Assembly (NCBI GenBank): GCA_021495925.1
Contig: JAKEKT010000004.1
Location: 620,001 to 684,000 of the forward strand
Direction of reading: 5' to 3'
Length of the DNA stretch: 64,000 nt
DNA from: Diplodia intermedia
Lineage: Eukaryota > Ascomycota > Dothideomycetes > Botryosphaeriales > Botryosphaeriaceae
Below, piece by piece: positions 54,338 to 64,000 of the stretch. Both the position numbers and the translations under genes were made by a program. The notes under the pieces are model-generated. The model did not search any database. It saw only the letters and a list, made by a program, of their open reading frames with translations, and was not told the DNA's origin. The first letter of the stretch is position 1, and every line of letters starts with the position of its first letter.

Positions 54338-57300
54338 AGCAGACGCAGTTCCTCTATTGTTTGATTATTCTGCACTATTGGCGATCTGGTGGTGTCGCGT
54401 TAGAACGGAGGCAGGTGAGGAGTGGTGTTGGGTGATGTTGATGGATCGGCGAGGGCGACGAGGCTCGTGGACGCGACTTGAAAACGGCGTCGGCGACGGG
54501 CTCGAAGGTTTTGCCGAATCCCGGATGTGAATGTGTGAGGCCGTACCGTTAGTGGGAGATGAACAACTGAATGCCTCCCCTACAGTCGATGCCAAGTAAT
54601 ATGCAAGGTTCCCACTCGATCGCAGCCCTTCCAAGGCCGACAGCGACGATTGTGTGTGAAGACGATTGCCGCGACAAGGTCAGAAGCGAGGCCAGCTAGC
54701 CTCTGATGTTGTCGAGTGAGGTTGGTGGGGTGCGACGAGGTCGGGTGAAGAGATGCGGCTGTCGCAATTCCGATGCGGCGCGCGTTCTTGGTTGAAGCGG
54801 TCGCAGGTACTCGTAGAGAGCGTCGCAGTGCACGCAGAATGCACTGGGAAAGTCGCGAGAGGGCGGAGAGAGGCGCGCAAGCCGGCGTTGTGCTTCGGTT
54901 GCGGTTGTGGTTGGGTGCGGGTGTTGGTGAGGCTGCAACAGGCGAAAGAGATCCTAAGCACTGGGGAAGGGACGACTCTTAAATAGTTTTGCCAGGAGCG
55001 ACGGGGGCCGGGATAACCCGAATAATAGCCGAAACCAACACAGTCATTCAAGAGAAAAGTGCTTGTCCACGCCGCAGGCAGCTCTACTCCTACGCTACGC
55101 GCATGCAGTCGAATTCGCTGTGCTGCGCTCACATCGTACCTGTTGAGCTTGGATGCACGTCCTGAGCGTTGAGGAAAGTCCTGTTCCCGATGACGATGCC
55201 CCAGTGGAACAGGCAGCAGTGCCAAGGACGAAGGCACGGTCGGTCGGTGAAAAACTTGGACGCTGATCCGGCAGCCGCGAAGCACGACCAAGCCTGGAAC
55301 AAAGAGGCGCGACCTGTTCAATCTACAAGACCGTCTATCACCGCATTCACACATCAACAAAACGACGTGGCAGTTTCTTCGGCACCCTCACAGCAAGCAC
55401 TCCGTTGCGCAAGCCTGTTTGGCCACCGCGGCGAGTCCGGCAAGGCTATCGGCGCTGCCCGACCGACCTCGCAGCTTCCGTCTTGCCACACAGCGGCGCG
55501 CCGCCAGGAGAAGACACGATTGCGTTAGTCTGGCCGGCCGGCCATCGCGGTCAGTTCACCGGCGCCGCGCACCCGCGACCAGTACTACTACTGTCGAACG
55601 CGATCCAGCCGCAGCGCGCTGTCTCGAAGGTTCCTTGGTGGATACGACTGCCAACGCGACGCTGACGCGAAAGGCGGGGGTGCGGCTTGTCGCGTCCGGC
55701 GCAGCCCCCTTTTCCTGGCCTTTCCTTGCCCGCGATTTATTGGGCGCGCGATAAGAGAGGCCCGCCCTAGCCGTTTGGAGTCGGTCTAGCAGCCGCAAAC
55801 CTTGTCGCTATTTTGGCCGCGCATGGTGGCTGTGTGTTGGAAAATTGCTTCATGCAATAACAATGGCGAGTGGTACGCGATACAAATTTTGCGACAAAGG
55901 TGTTTAGAAAGCGGAAGCGAACTAGGCCCCTTCCGCTGCACGCGCGTCGCCGGATGAGTCACGTCAGCGCGCCCGTTGGGACTGGTAGTGTTGCAAATAT
56001 GGCGATCCAACGGCATGCCTGAGTAGGTAGTGTGGAGGCTGTGCTAACATTCTTCAATATTTCCGAAGCCTATTGCTTTCCAATAGACGAAGCTTATCTG
56101 TCACGAAGGCCGAGTGCTCCTCCCCACTGATCGACCCGCTGGCTCTCCACGCGCCGTGGCTTCCATCTTGAAACGTTTACGTACGTCATTGTTAGCGCAT
56201 CCAAGAACTGGGACCACACACAACCGCGCCTTCCTGCGCGCCAGTGCGCCAAGGAATGATGAGAAATAACGCCCGTACCACTGTTTGCAGAAGCAGTGAA
56301 GTGCGGATATATCACAACCCTAAGCCCGACCCCAAATTCAGATGTGTACGAGTAAGTTTTGCGTCGAACTTGCCGGGCGTTTGCGCTTTGCCAACCCGAA
56401 CTCGACAAAGTAGCCTGACAAGCCCTAAACGCCGAGCTCCACCGTTATCGGAAGCGCGCCTCGCGACGGCTGACAAGCTAGTCAATAAGCTCAAACCGAT
56501 TCCCTCTGTCTGTTTCAAAGCATGCAAGCCGCTATCAAGGAATCTCCAAGTATACCCTGCGCAATTTGACGCAGGGACCGTCGCTTAGCGCACGCCGGGC
56601 TCTAGACAGCTACGGTTGAATATGGGGAGTCTTGAATGTGTCAGATGATGACGAGACTTGTCCTTCGCATCTCAGACGCGGGCTTTGGTCTGCACTTTCG
56701 TCTCTTCAATATTCAAGTGTCCGCGGAGACTGACATACCGAGCACATTCATGGACTTTATTGCTGGATCGGGCATGCGATTCACCCATCCCATGCGCCAT
56801 GATCTAACCCCAGGAGCAAATCGGAGCTTGATGCTACCCCAGATTCTCACGCGTCGATCCTGGGAGCCTCTATCCAGATTGGGCGATTGCACGAGATCTC
56901 TGGCTCAGCCCTATCAACGACACTCGCCAAAGGGCTACGAGGATTGGTCAACTAGCGATAGCGAACTTCGGCAAGCATCGGCCGGAACCTCAGCCAATAC
57001 AATTGAAGGAAGGAACGGCTGTGCGTGCAACTCGCCAATGCCATGACCCTCGCAAGCCACAGAGTAGCGGCGTAGAGCGATGCATCCTTCGTCAATATTA
57101 GCCTGGACCTTTCGAGGGCTTTATCATAGGGGATATCTTGCAGCTCCCTCCGATTCTCCCAGCGTTGCAAGAACCGCAGGCGGTTGCATCGTGATATCTA
57201 GGAGTACTGATGGAAAACTGAATAATATCGACAGGAGCTCAGCAACACATGTTGATGTCCTATCAACGGCCAGCGCTTGCAGTTGCGAATGCATCGGGGT

Positions 57301-57879
57301 CCTTATCTAATGTCAACTCTGGATGGCTATGAACGTCGGTGTGGTAGGGGGGCACATGATGAGGCACCGGTGACGGTGTTCTTTGTCGGCACGGCCGACA
57401 TCCCGATAATAACCGCCGCTTTGGGATGATGGACATGGACCCCTTCGACAAAGCAACCACAGCCAATTCGAGTTTTGGCTCGGATTGTTATTCAGTTCTG
57501 CCAGTTGGTTATCTCCTTGCTTTTCTTTAGGCCCTTGGTTTCTGTCACTCGTAGGTTACGCAAATGTCTTCGGATCGTGAACAACCCCGCAAGGGTGCAT
57601 CCGGGGCGTGAGACGAAGTGTGGAGCAGTGTGCAATGTTCTGCGGCTCATTGAACAGTTTGCCGATATCCTTCTCGTTTGGTTTGCTGTTACGTACTCGA
57701 TTTCGAGTCATTCCATTTGTGGAGGGGGAGGCCGGAATGTTTCCTATCAGGACGCATTTGAGGCCGGAATCAATCCGGCCTCAAGATATAAGCAGCTCGA
57801 CCGTCGCTCCCTTCGCTAGATTCCAGCCTCAGCGCCCACAACCATTTTCTTCACATCCGCCATCCCTGCCCCAAACACA
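54338..57879. other. 3.5-kb gene-free region
   Basis: Divergent flanks: the promoter of TBP to the left and of indoleamine dioxygenase to the right. No gene could be supported. Frames such as 56636-57046 (plus, 136 codons) lack motifs and splice-linked partners. The stretch 55600-56000 is GC-rich, while 57200-57800 is closer to average. Confidence 0.5.
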
Positions 57880-59474
57880 ATGTCATCTCCGCCCCGCTTC
57901 GGCTTCAATGTCCTCACGGACTCCAAGCCTAACGACAACTCCCTGCCGGCATTCATGGTCTCCACCACCCGTGGTTTCCTGCCGCGTCAGGACCCTGTCG
58001 TCAAGCTGCCTGCGGACTTCGACCCACTCGAGTCTATTCTTTCCCGCATGCCGATCAAGACACTCTCCGGCGCTCCGGGTCTGCTGGCTAGCTTCCAGCT
58101 TGGCCCTACCGTGCACAAGGAGTTGCCTGACTTGTCGGGTGCGGTTGAGCAGTACAAGGACAACCTGCCCTTGATGAATGCACTGTACCGCGACTACTCC
58201 TTCCTGGCCTCGGCGTACCTCCTCGAACCTTGCCATGAGCGCTTCATGCGCGGCGAGTCTTACGGGCTCGGTCGTCAGAGCCTGCCAAGCAACATCGCCC
58301 TTCCAATCACCAAGGTTGCTAAGTTGTAAGTGACATCGAATGCGATCTTCCCCATCAATCATTAACTCTCTGGTGCAGCGCTGGTTTCATGCCGTTCATG
58401 GAGTACGCAGGCTCATACGCGCTGTTCAACTACCGTCTGGAGAACCCGGCTTTGGGTCTCGAGTACGACAACCTCCGTCTCATCCGTGCGTTTGAGCTTG
58501 GCTTGGACCCCAAGTCTTCCGAGGCAGGCTTCGTACTCGTGCACATTGCCATGGTGAAGAACTCCGGCGCTCTTGTGTCAGGTGCTGTCGAAGCTCTCAA
58601 CGGTGCTCTTAGCAAGGACCGTGAGGCATTCAATGCGGGGATGGCGGATCTCGTGAAGTCTATGGACCAAATCAACGCAGTCATGAACAGTAAGTTGCTA
58701 TGTATAGGCCAACTGACGATACATCGTACTGATCCATCATAGCCATGTGGACCAAGAGCAAGCCTAGTGGCTACACCAGCTTCCGTACTTTCATTTTCGG
58801 GATCACCTCGCAGAGCATGTTCCCCAATGGTGTTGTCTACGAGGGTGTCAGTGATGAGCCCATGTCCTTCCGTGGTGAATCGGGTGCGAACGACAGCATG
58901 GTCAGTATTTCTGAGCCCACCAATACCAAAGACACTCAGCTGTTGACACTATCAGGTCCCGCTCTGCGATAATCTCCTGCAGATCAGCATGCCTCAGACT
59001 CCCCTCACGGATATTCTGAAGGATTTCCGCCAGTACCGGCCTGGTAACCACCGTGACTTCCTCGAGGCTGTCAAGGACTATGCCGAGATGGCGAACCTCA
59101 AGGAGTACGCTCTAACTGATCCTAAATCGGCGGCGCTGTACCTGCGTGCTCTGGACCAGGTCCGCGACTTCCGCTGGCGCCATTGGTGCTTCACGCGCGA
59201 GTACATCCTCAAGAACACTTCGCACCCCACGGCCACTGGCGGTAGCCCTATCGTTACCGTACGTCCCATGCTTTCTTTACATGCTCATACCATACTGACT
59301 GGTGCACAGTGGCTCCCCAACCAGCTGCAGTCGGTCATGGCGAACATGGTCGAGGTATACGACTTCTGCAAGGATGTCCCCGGCACCAGCGACATCATGG
59401 ACCTTGTCCATTCGCAGAAGGATGCGTTGGCCAAGGAGGTTGCGAAGTACTGCGCCGAGCGCAATGCTTCGTAA
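57880..59474 (+). CDS. BNA2: indoleamine 2,3-dioxygenase
   Basis: Haem enzyme that opens the indole ring of tryptophan to N-formylkynurenine, the first step of the kynurenine route to NAD. The predicted protein has 460 residues from exons 57880-58325, 58379-58689, 58743-58900, 58956-59258 and 59310-59474. Landmarks are GFLPRQDPVVKLP, PLMNALYRDYSFLASAYLLE, SNIALPITKVAKLFAGFMPF, EAGFVLVHIAMVKNSG, FRGESGANDSMVPLCDNLLQ and YRPGNHRDFLEAV, whose His is the expected proximal haem ligand. The acceptor at 58955 was chosen because it restores VPLCDNLLQ, matching the family. The stop TAA at 59472-59474 overlaps a strong donor GTAAGT (59471), so an alternative 3' exon is possible. A tandem hairpin-like repeat follows in the presumed 3' UTR. 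Confidence 0.95.
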
Positions 59475-60247
59475 GTCACCCTCCTTGGGCTTTTCCGTTG
59501 TGTTTTTGTTCCGGCGTTACGATTCGTTTTCACGACAGTACTCTGCATGACACTCGACGCGGCGTTATGTGAGCAACGAGGCTACGATGGGACTCTGCGC
59601 GGCTCCTTTGACGGGTTGTGTGAGCAACGAGGCATCATGATTTTTTTTTTGGATTTGTACTCTGCATAACGCATTTCTGGGATCGGGCGTTGTGTGAGCA
59701 ATGAGGCATAGATACCCTGGGTTTTACGGTACTCTGCATAACGGTTTACGGCGTTGTGCGAGCAAAGAGGCATACGGAGATACCCTGGGAGCATGAGACA
59801 GCAAAATCCATTTTCCTGTGTTTCTTTTGGATTGGTCGATCTTTTGCACTGTGTTGAGGGTGGCTGTGCGGTGATGAGTCAACGACAACCCATGGATGAA
59901 TGACTGGTCAACCCGTTCATTTGTGAACCATGAACAGCGCAAACATTCTTAACAAAAACTTTCAACTTCCTGACCCTGGGTGTGCCTGCCCTTTCAAAGC
60001 ACTCAGTATCGATTAGCGCGCTTGCATATTCCACTGAGTGCCTCACCCGCTTTCGCTTTCCACGCCAGCAAACAACTCTATCGACTACGACTTAGCTCCA
60101 CAGCAATAGACCACCACCATTCCACCACCATCCTCGCACATCCAAGATCGTTCTCTCCCTCAACCTCACACAACCCGAGCGAAATCCCGGATACCTTCCA
60201 CGCGACCCAACCTAAACAGGCAACAGCCCACCGACCGACCCAAAACC
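59475..60247. other. intergenic between dioxygenase and deaminase
   Basis: The left third is the hairpin array. From about 59980 to 60245 the DNA is C/A-rich and pyrimidine-biased, as in a fungal 5' leader of the deaminase gene. Nothing else is supported. Confidence 0.5.
59539..59773 (+). repeat. four tandem hairpin-forming units downstream of the dioxygenase
   Basis: Units begin at 59539, 59591, 59658 and 59730. Each reads ACTCTG, a 6-nt arm, a loop of 10-18 nt, the paired arm, then T/C-GAGCAA-N-GAGGC. The arms are CATGAC/GTTATG, CGCGGC/GTTGTG, CATAAC/GTTGTG and CATAAC/GTTGTG. All six positions pair in every unit (Watson-Crick or G-U) although the bases differ, and the flanking G pairs with T or C. 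Short CTC/GAG arms could extend the stem. Units 3 and 4 are also followed by GATACCCTGG. The array starts 65 nt after the dioxygenase stop, on the sense strand, so it probably lies in that mRNA. Confidence 0.75.
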
Positions 60248-61679
60248 ATGACCAGGTCTGACCACTACCTCTCCCTCTGCCTCGCGCAGGCCGCGCTCTC
60301 GCCGCTCCGCTACCGCCACGGTTGCATCATCGTCCGCGGCGGCAAGGTCATCGGCGCCGGCCACAACGACTACCGCCCCGGCTACGACGGCGGCGCGCTC
60401 AAGACGGGCGTTGTGCCCAAGCAGCAGCAGCATCCCAAGCGCCGCCCCGATCCAAAGCGAAAGCCCAAGAGCGACACCGATCATCACCACGATCATCCCT
60501 CCCCGCCGCCCATGCCGCAGAACCCCACCGCCGGCAATGCTTTCACGCCGTTCGAGGAAATTGGTCACGGCAACGCGCTGCACGCTGCCATTACGCCATT
60601 CAGCATGCACTCGGAGATGATGGCGGTGGCGGACGCGGTGGGACGGTTGCGCGGCGCGCCGGCGCGCAAGGCGCTGGAGGGGCAAAAACCGCGCGCCAAA
60701 CTACCGAGTGCTGGTGCGGGCAAAAAACGAGGACGCACTAGCGGAGCGTCGGGTCTCTCGCGCGGCGTCGAGTGGTATGTCGCGAGGGTCTGCAGGGAGG
60801 AGTTTGGACAAGAATGGTGGGTTCAACGGGGTATTAGGGGACGGTCGGCAGCATCAGGGACGAGCGGTGTCTGAGGCTAGGGATGGGAAGAACGGTTTTG
60901 CCAAAGATCGTAAGGGTATGAAGAGGGGCTTCATGGGCAAGTCTACCAAGACGAATCTAAACACGGCGGCCTTGTATGGTACCGTAAGCTCACCAGTAGT
61001 CTTCTTCCCCTTTCACCAACTGGCTAACCCAGCTCAACAGCATCCAACGAAGCACATCACCACCACTCCAGACCGACCCGCAGGCCTCAAACACCACGCT
61101 ACACTTCTCCCAAAGAACATGACCAGCCGGAGCGCCACATGTCCTTCCCCTCCTTCTTTCACCGTCCGAGACCGCATGAAGCATCGCTGTCTCGTCGGCG
61201 CGGATTTGTACGTCGCACGCCTCGGCAACCACCCTGTGCCGCTCTCTGCTTCATCCATGAAGCCCAACGGGCATGTTGAAGAGTCTTCGACGTGTGCAGA
61301 AGAGAAGAATGGGAGAGACGGGAAGGACCTTCCGCATACGGGTTCGTTGTATGATGAGTTGACGAGCAAGACTGCAGCAGTGGCTGTGGCGGCTGCGGCA
61401 GAGGAAGCGCAAGGAGAGGCATCACTTGACAGAAGGAACGTGATGGCGTCCAAGCCCTGTTATAGATGTGTGAATTTCATGCATAATGTTGGTATCAAGC
61501 GGGTTTTTTGGACAAACGACGAGGGCATATGGGAGGGTGCGAAGGTGAGAGATTTGGTTGATCAGTTGGAGGGAGTGGGGTGTCAGAATGGTTGTGGAGG
61601 TCGAGAGGAGAGCGGCGATGGGGTTTACGTCACGAGGCATGAAGTGCTTATGCTGAGGAGGCTGCTGGGAGGAGGTTGA
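60248..61679 (+). CDS. cytidine/deoxycytidylate deaminase-family zinc protein with large insertion
   Basis: Predicted 422 residues from exons 60248-60774, 60881-60983 and 61041-61679. The N terminus, MTRSDHYLSLCLAQAALSPL then HGCIIVRGGKVIGAGHNDYRP, is the deaminase start (helix 1 and strands 1-2). The zinc/proton-shuttle motif is HSE at 121-123 (MHSEMMAVADA). The second zinc motif is PCYRC at 349-353 in SKPCYRCVNFMHNVGIKRVF, followed by WTND. About 226 residues separate the two motifs, against roughly 25-35 in typical family members. The insert is Lys/Arg/Gly-rich, then contains GADLYVARLG, which looks like a core strand, and an Ala-rich segment. The first intron (106 nt, GTATGT donor) is inferred because it is the best way to link the two frames. 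The substrate could be a nucleotide, RNA base or small molecule. Confidence 0.72.
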
Positions 61680-62842
61680 GGACGGTTGCCTTTTGTTTTA
61701 CTTTTCCCTTTTCGGTGTCTCTACTCTGACTATCTGGTGCACTTGAAGGATACTCATAGCGGTGTTGACATCAATTTCGATATACAACAGGGAAATAATG
61801 CTACCAGTGAGCGCAGCTTCCGTGCACTGAAAGAGTGAAAGACCTGAGATGGATTTAATAGCAATGACTATTAAAAAAAAAAAAAAAAAACTCATGGCGA
61901 ATTGAAAGCCCTGTAAAGGAACTTTGCTAGACTAATACGACTTGACTGTCATCTCATTCTATCTCACGTCCTCATTTACGCGCATTATATTACCCTCTTT
62001 TACTTGTTGTATGCTTGATTCCCTTCAAAGCTTGCTCAGACGCTTTCGTTACACATCTACGCAGTGGCACAACCGCGAACGGCCTCTGGCTGGCTAATAA
62101 CAATGTTCAATCTCCGTATGAAGCTACACCTCTACCGTAGGCATGCTGGACTACTCTAATAGGGAAAGGGCCACCAAAGCACATGGTTGCGGAGAAAACG
62201 ATATCCGGGAATTCGGAATTCGTATTTTAGGCTTCAAACAGAATTTAGGAATGATATAATCTGGAGGAATGTATAAGAGTGACGTTCGCATTTTGGTTAA
62301 GCATGACTTTCATCAATAATATCGGAGGTTGGTATCAACCCATGCTGTGCAATGACTGCACTCGTCCTTGCATTTACGAGTTTGAGCTGCATACTACTCT
62401 ACATTTATGCGAGCACAGTATCAAAACATCACGATTAAACCTTTGATGAAATCATTCAGCTCGCCCAAAGTGCTACAAAAGCAGATTCTTTGACCTAAAT
62501 ATAAACTAAACGTCAGTAGGGCATTCTAGAGACCGCATCCACTGGAGTAAATGAATTTGCATGGTACTGCGAAGACTGGTCAGAATACGAACGAGTACGT
62601 AAATTGCACGGAAAGGTTCTCTATCCCAACATCCCTGCACTCAAATTTTCAACCTCGGCAAAACGATCCTCGGCCACTGCCACCCCCCCAACATGTCGTC
62701 GCCCTCCGGGATCAATGGAATTCACCTTTCAGGTTGCTCATTCTCGTTAACTGTAAATTTTGAATATAATACATGCAAACCACGCTTTCCTCATCGAACT
62801 AGCACAACAGCTTCATTCAACAGCTCATCTCTACGATGCACT
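61680..62842. other. AT-rich intergenic region
   Basis: 1.16 kb, clearly AT-richer than the rest of the window, with an A18 homopolymer at about 61873-61890. No gene or repeat element was recognised. Confidence 0.5.
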
Positions 62843-62914
62843 GGCCGCATGGCCCAATGGCAAGGCGCTTGACTACGAATCAAGAGATTCCAGGTTCGAC
62901 CCCTGGTGTGGTCA
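62843..62914 (+). tRNA. tRNA-Arg (anticodon ACG)
   Basis: A 72-nt cloverleaf without intron. The acceptor arm GGCCGCA pairs with TGTGGTC (two G-U pairs), followed by discriminator A. The D arm is GCC/GGC, the anticodon arm CTTGA/TCAAG encloses CTACGAA (anticodon ACG), and the T arm CCAGG/CCTGG encloses TTCGACC. A TTTT polymerase III terminator follows at about 62918. CCA is not encoded, as expected in a nuclear gene. Confidence 0.95.
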
Positions 62915-63591
62915 TACTCTTTTGCCTGCCTGCTGCTTGGTCTGTCTTTGGGACCGGGGTGGAGTAGGAGGTCAAAATTTTTTATACACACGACAAAATG
63001 AAGTTATCAAATTTTTTTGGCCCCTGAACAACATTCCGTTGCTGCCTCAAGCAAGCTAGATGCAAATTTCATCTTTGGCTCCTGATGCGCCCTCCCTTGT
63101 TCGGACGGAGGGTTGCAGGTGGACTGTTTGGCTAGCCTGTCCGACTGCACCGTGGCACGTGTTGCTCCTCGGCCCGAGCTGTAACAACAGTGGGAACGCG
63201 ACTATTATTACATTCTCCAGCATGTACTACTGAATGTCAAAAGACGGTAGGTGTGTGTGCTTGGGGAACGATATTACTTCTGAAAACACTGCCCACACCG
63301 TGCTTCTAGATAAACATGCAAGGCTGCTTGTTCGATCCTCAAAGATTTAGGGGTCGACTGTGTTATTTGTAATAGCCGCAAGTTGTGTGGCCGAGCAAGC
63401 TGGTGGAAATGGAAGTAAATCGTGAGCCCTAACGCGATACACTCGTCACTACAGAAAAGATGGCAGTCTGTTCAGCGCCAGTTCCCGACTGAAGCACTTG
63501 GTCTGGGGTGACAATTGTGCAGGATTAATTAAGAAAAAAGCGCGCTCTAAATGCACGACTAAGGTATATGCCCTTGGAATAAGACCATGGT
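62915..63591. other. intergenic, AT-rich, 3' of tRNA
   Basis: Contains T-rich tracts near 62977-63018. I see no gene. A TGGCCGAGCAAG string at 63390 resembles the start of a class II tRNA but has no T arm. Confidence 0.5.
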
Positions 63592-64000
63592 TTACATCTT
63601 GACATCGAAGCTCGTCCCGCATCCGCAACTGCTGCTAGCCGCAGGATTATCCACAATCTTGAACTGGCTTCCAATCAACTCCATGGTGTAATCCACCTTG
63701 CTTCCCTTGAGCAGCTCCAAACTAGGCTCATCCAGCACGATTTTCGCACCGTCCGGACCCTCAAACAACGTGTCTTCCTCCTGCGAGACCTCGGACATTT
63801 CGGTCAAGGACATGAGGTATTGGAAGCCGTGGCAGCCTCCGGACTCGACGGTAATGCGTAGGACGAGATTGGGGTTCTTGTCTTGCGTCATGATTTGCTT
63901 GAGGCGCTGTAGGGAATCCGTCAGCTACACGCTCCCGACCCGCTTTGAACACAATGTATCCGAGCATGCTTACATGTGCTGCGCGCGGTGTGATGCCCAC
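63592..64000 (-). CDS. ISA2: iron-sulfur cluster assembly protein ISA2 (partial)
   Basis: C-terminal part of a mitochondrial A-type Fe-S carrier that works with ISA1 and IBA57 in maturing [4Fe-4S] proteins. Visible sequence: exon 63974-64000 gives VGITPRAAH, and after a 67-nt intron (63907-63973) exon 63592-63906 gives RLKQIMTQDKNPNLVLRITV onward. The three metal-binding cysteines are in ESGGCHGFQY and SSSCGCGTSFDV. ELIGSQFKIVDNP favours ISA2 over ISA1. Stop TAA at 63592-63594. The mitochondrial presequence and start lie beyond the right edge. Confidence 0.93.

Noticed and set aside
63385..63470. TGGCCGAGCAAG string resembling the 5' part of a leucine or serine tRNA
   Set aside because: No matching acceptor end, anticodon arm or TTCGA T loop.
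1..64000. CRISPR arrays, prokaryotic operons, phage or viral genes
   Set aside because: No regularly spaced repeat-spacer pattern and no viral or bacterial gene set; introns and gene families are fungal nuclear.

Overview
The window is nuclear DNA of a filamentous ascomycete (Pezizomycotina). The genes are short-introned (about 49-68 nt, GT-AG, with CTAAC/CTGAC-like branch sites), monocistronic and on both strands. The families are typically fungal: a Zn2Cys6 factor, a Pth11-type rhodopsin-domain receptor, LaeA-like and TRI12-like proteins, and DUF3433, DUF3176 and HVA1 proteins. Codon third positions are GC-rich. A Dothideomycete is my best guess, but the sequence does not prove the class. 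There is no CRISPR array, operon or prokaryotic replicon. All exon joins were worked out by eye from splice signals, frame and family similarity.

Layout. 0.2-5.6 kb: a small catabolic-looking group of an FAD monooxygenase, a CTF1-type zinc-cluster regulator and a mitochondrial acyl-CoA dehydrogenase. 7.1-8.4 kb: an unknown coiled-coil, lysine-rich protein. 10.9-12.4 kb: a seven-helix rhodopsin-domain protein. 16.3-16.8 kb: a small unknown protein. 17.8-24.1 kb: a monocarboxylate-type MFS carrier, a LaeA-like methyltransferase and a TRI12-like MFS carrier, all on the minus strand. 25.2-27.8 kb: a large DUF3433 membrane protein. 29.2-30.2 kb: an HVA1 tudor protein with an AT-hook. 30.8-35.5 kb: glycerol kinase and aquaglyceroporin, divergently transcribed. 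36.2-38.2 kb: a broken DUF3176 membrane-protein gene. 39.2-42.0 kb: a DUF2235 alpha/beta-hydrolase. 44.5-45.8 kb: a GDS1-type winged-helix protein. 48.9-50.3 kb: an OMS1-like mitochondrial methyltransferase. 50.7-52.2 kb: a saccharopine/fructosyl-amine-type oxidase. 53.4-54.3 kb: TATA-binding protein. 57.9-59.5 kb: indoleamine 2,3-dioxygenase. 60.2-61.7 kb: a zinc deaminase with a huge insertion. 62.8 kb: tRNA-Arg(ACG). 63.6 kb to the right edge: ISA2, partial.

The clearest functional link is glycerol use. Aquaglyceroporin brings glycerol in, and glycerol kinase, 1.47 kb away and divergent, phosphorylates it. The shared upstream region holds a dense cluster of CGGGCAT palindromes. The most unusual structural signal lies just downstream of the dioxygenase: four tandem 45-50-nt units whose six-pair stem is kept although the paired bases differ between copies. 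This suggests a selected RNA hairpin array. Other leads are a GC-AG intron in the LaeA-like gene, a 13-mer repeat that brackets the TRI12-like transporter, and several gene-free GC-rich stretches of 2.5-4 kb.
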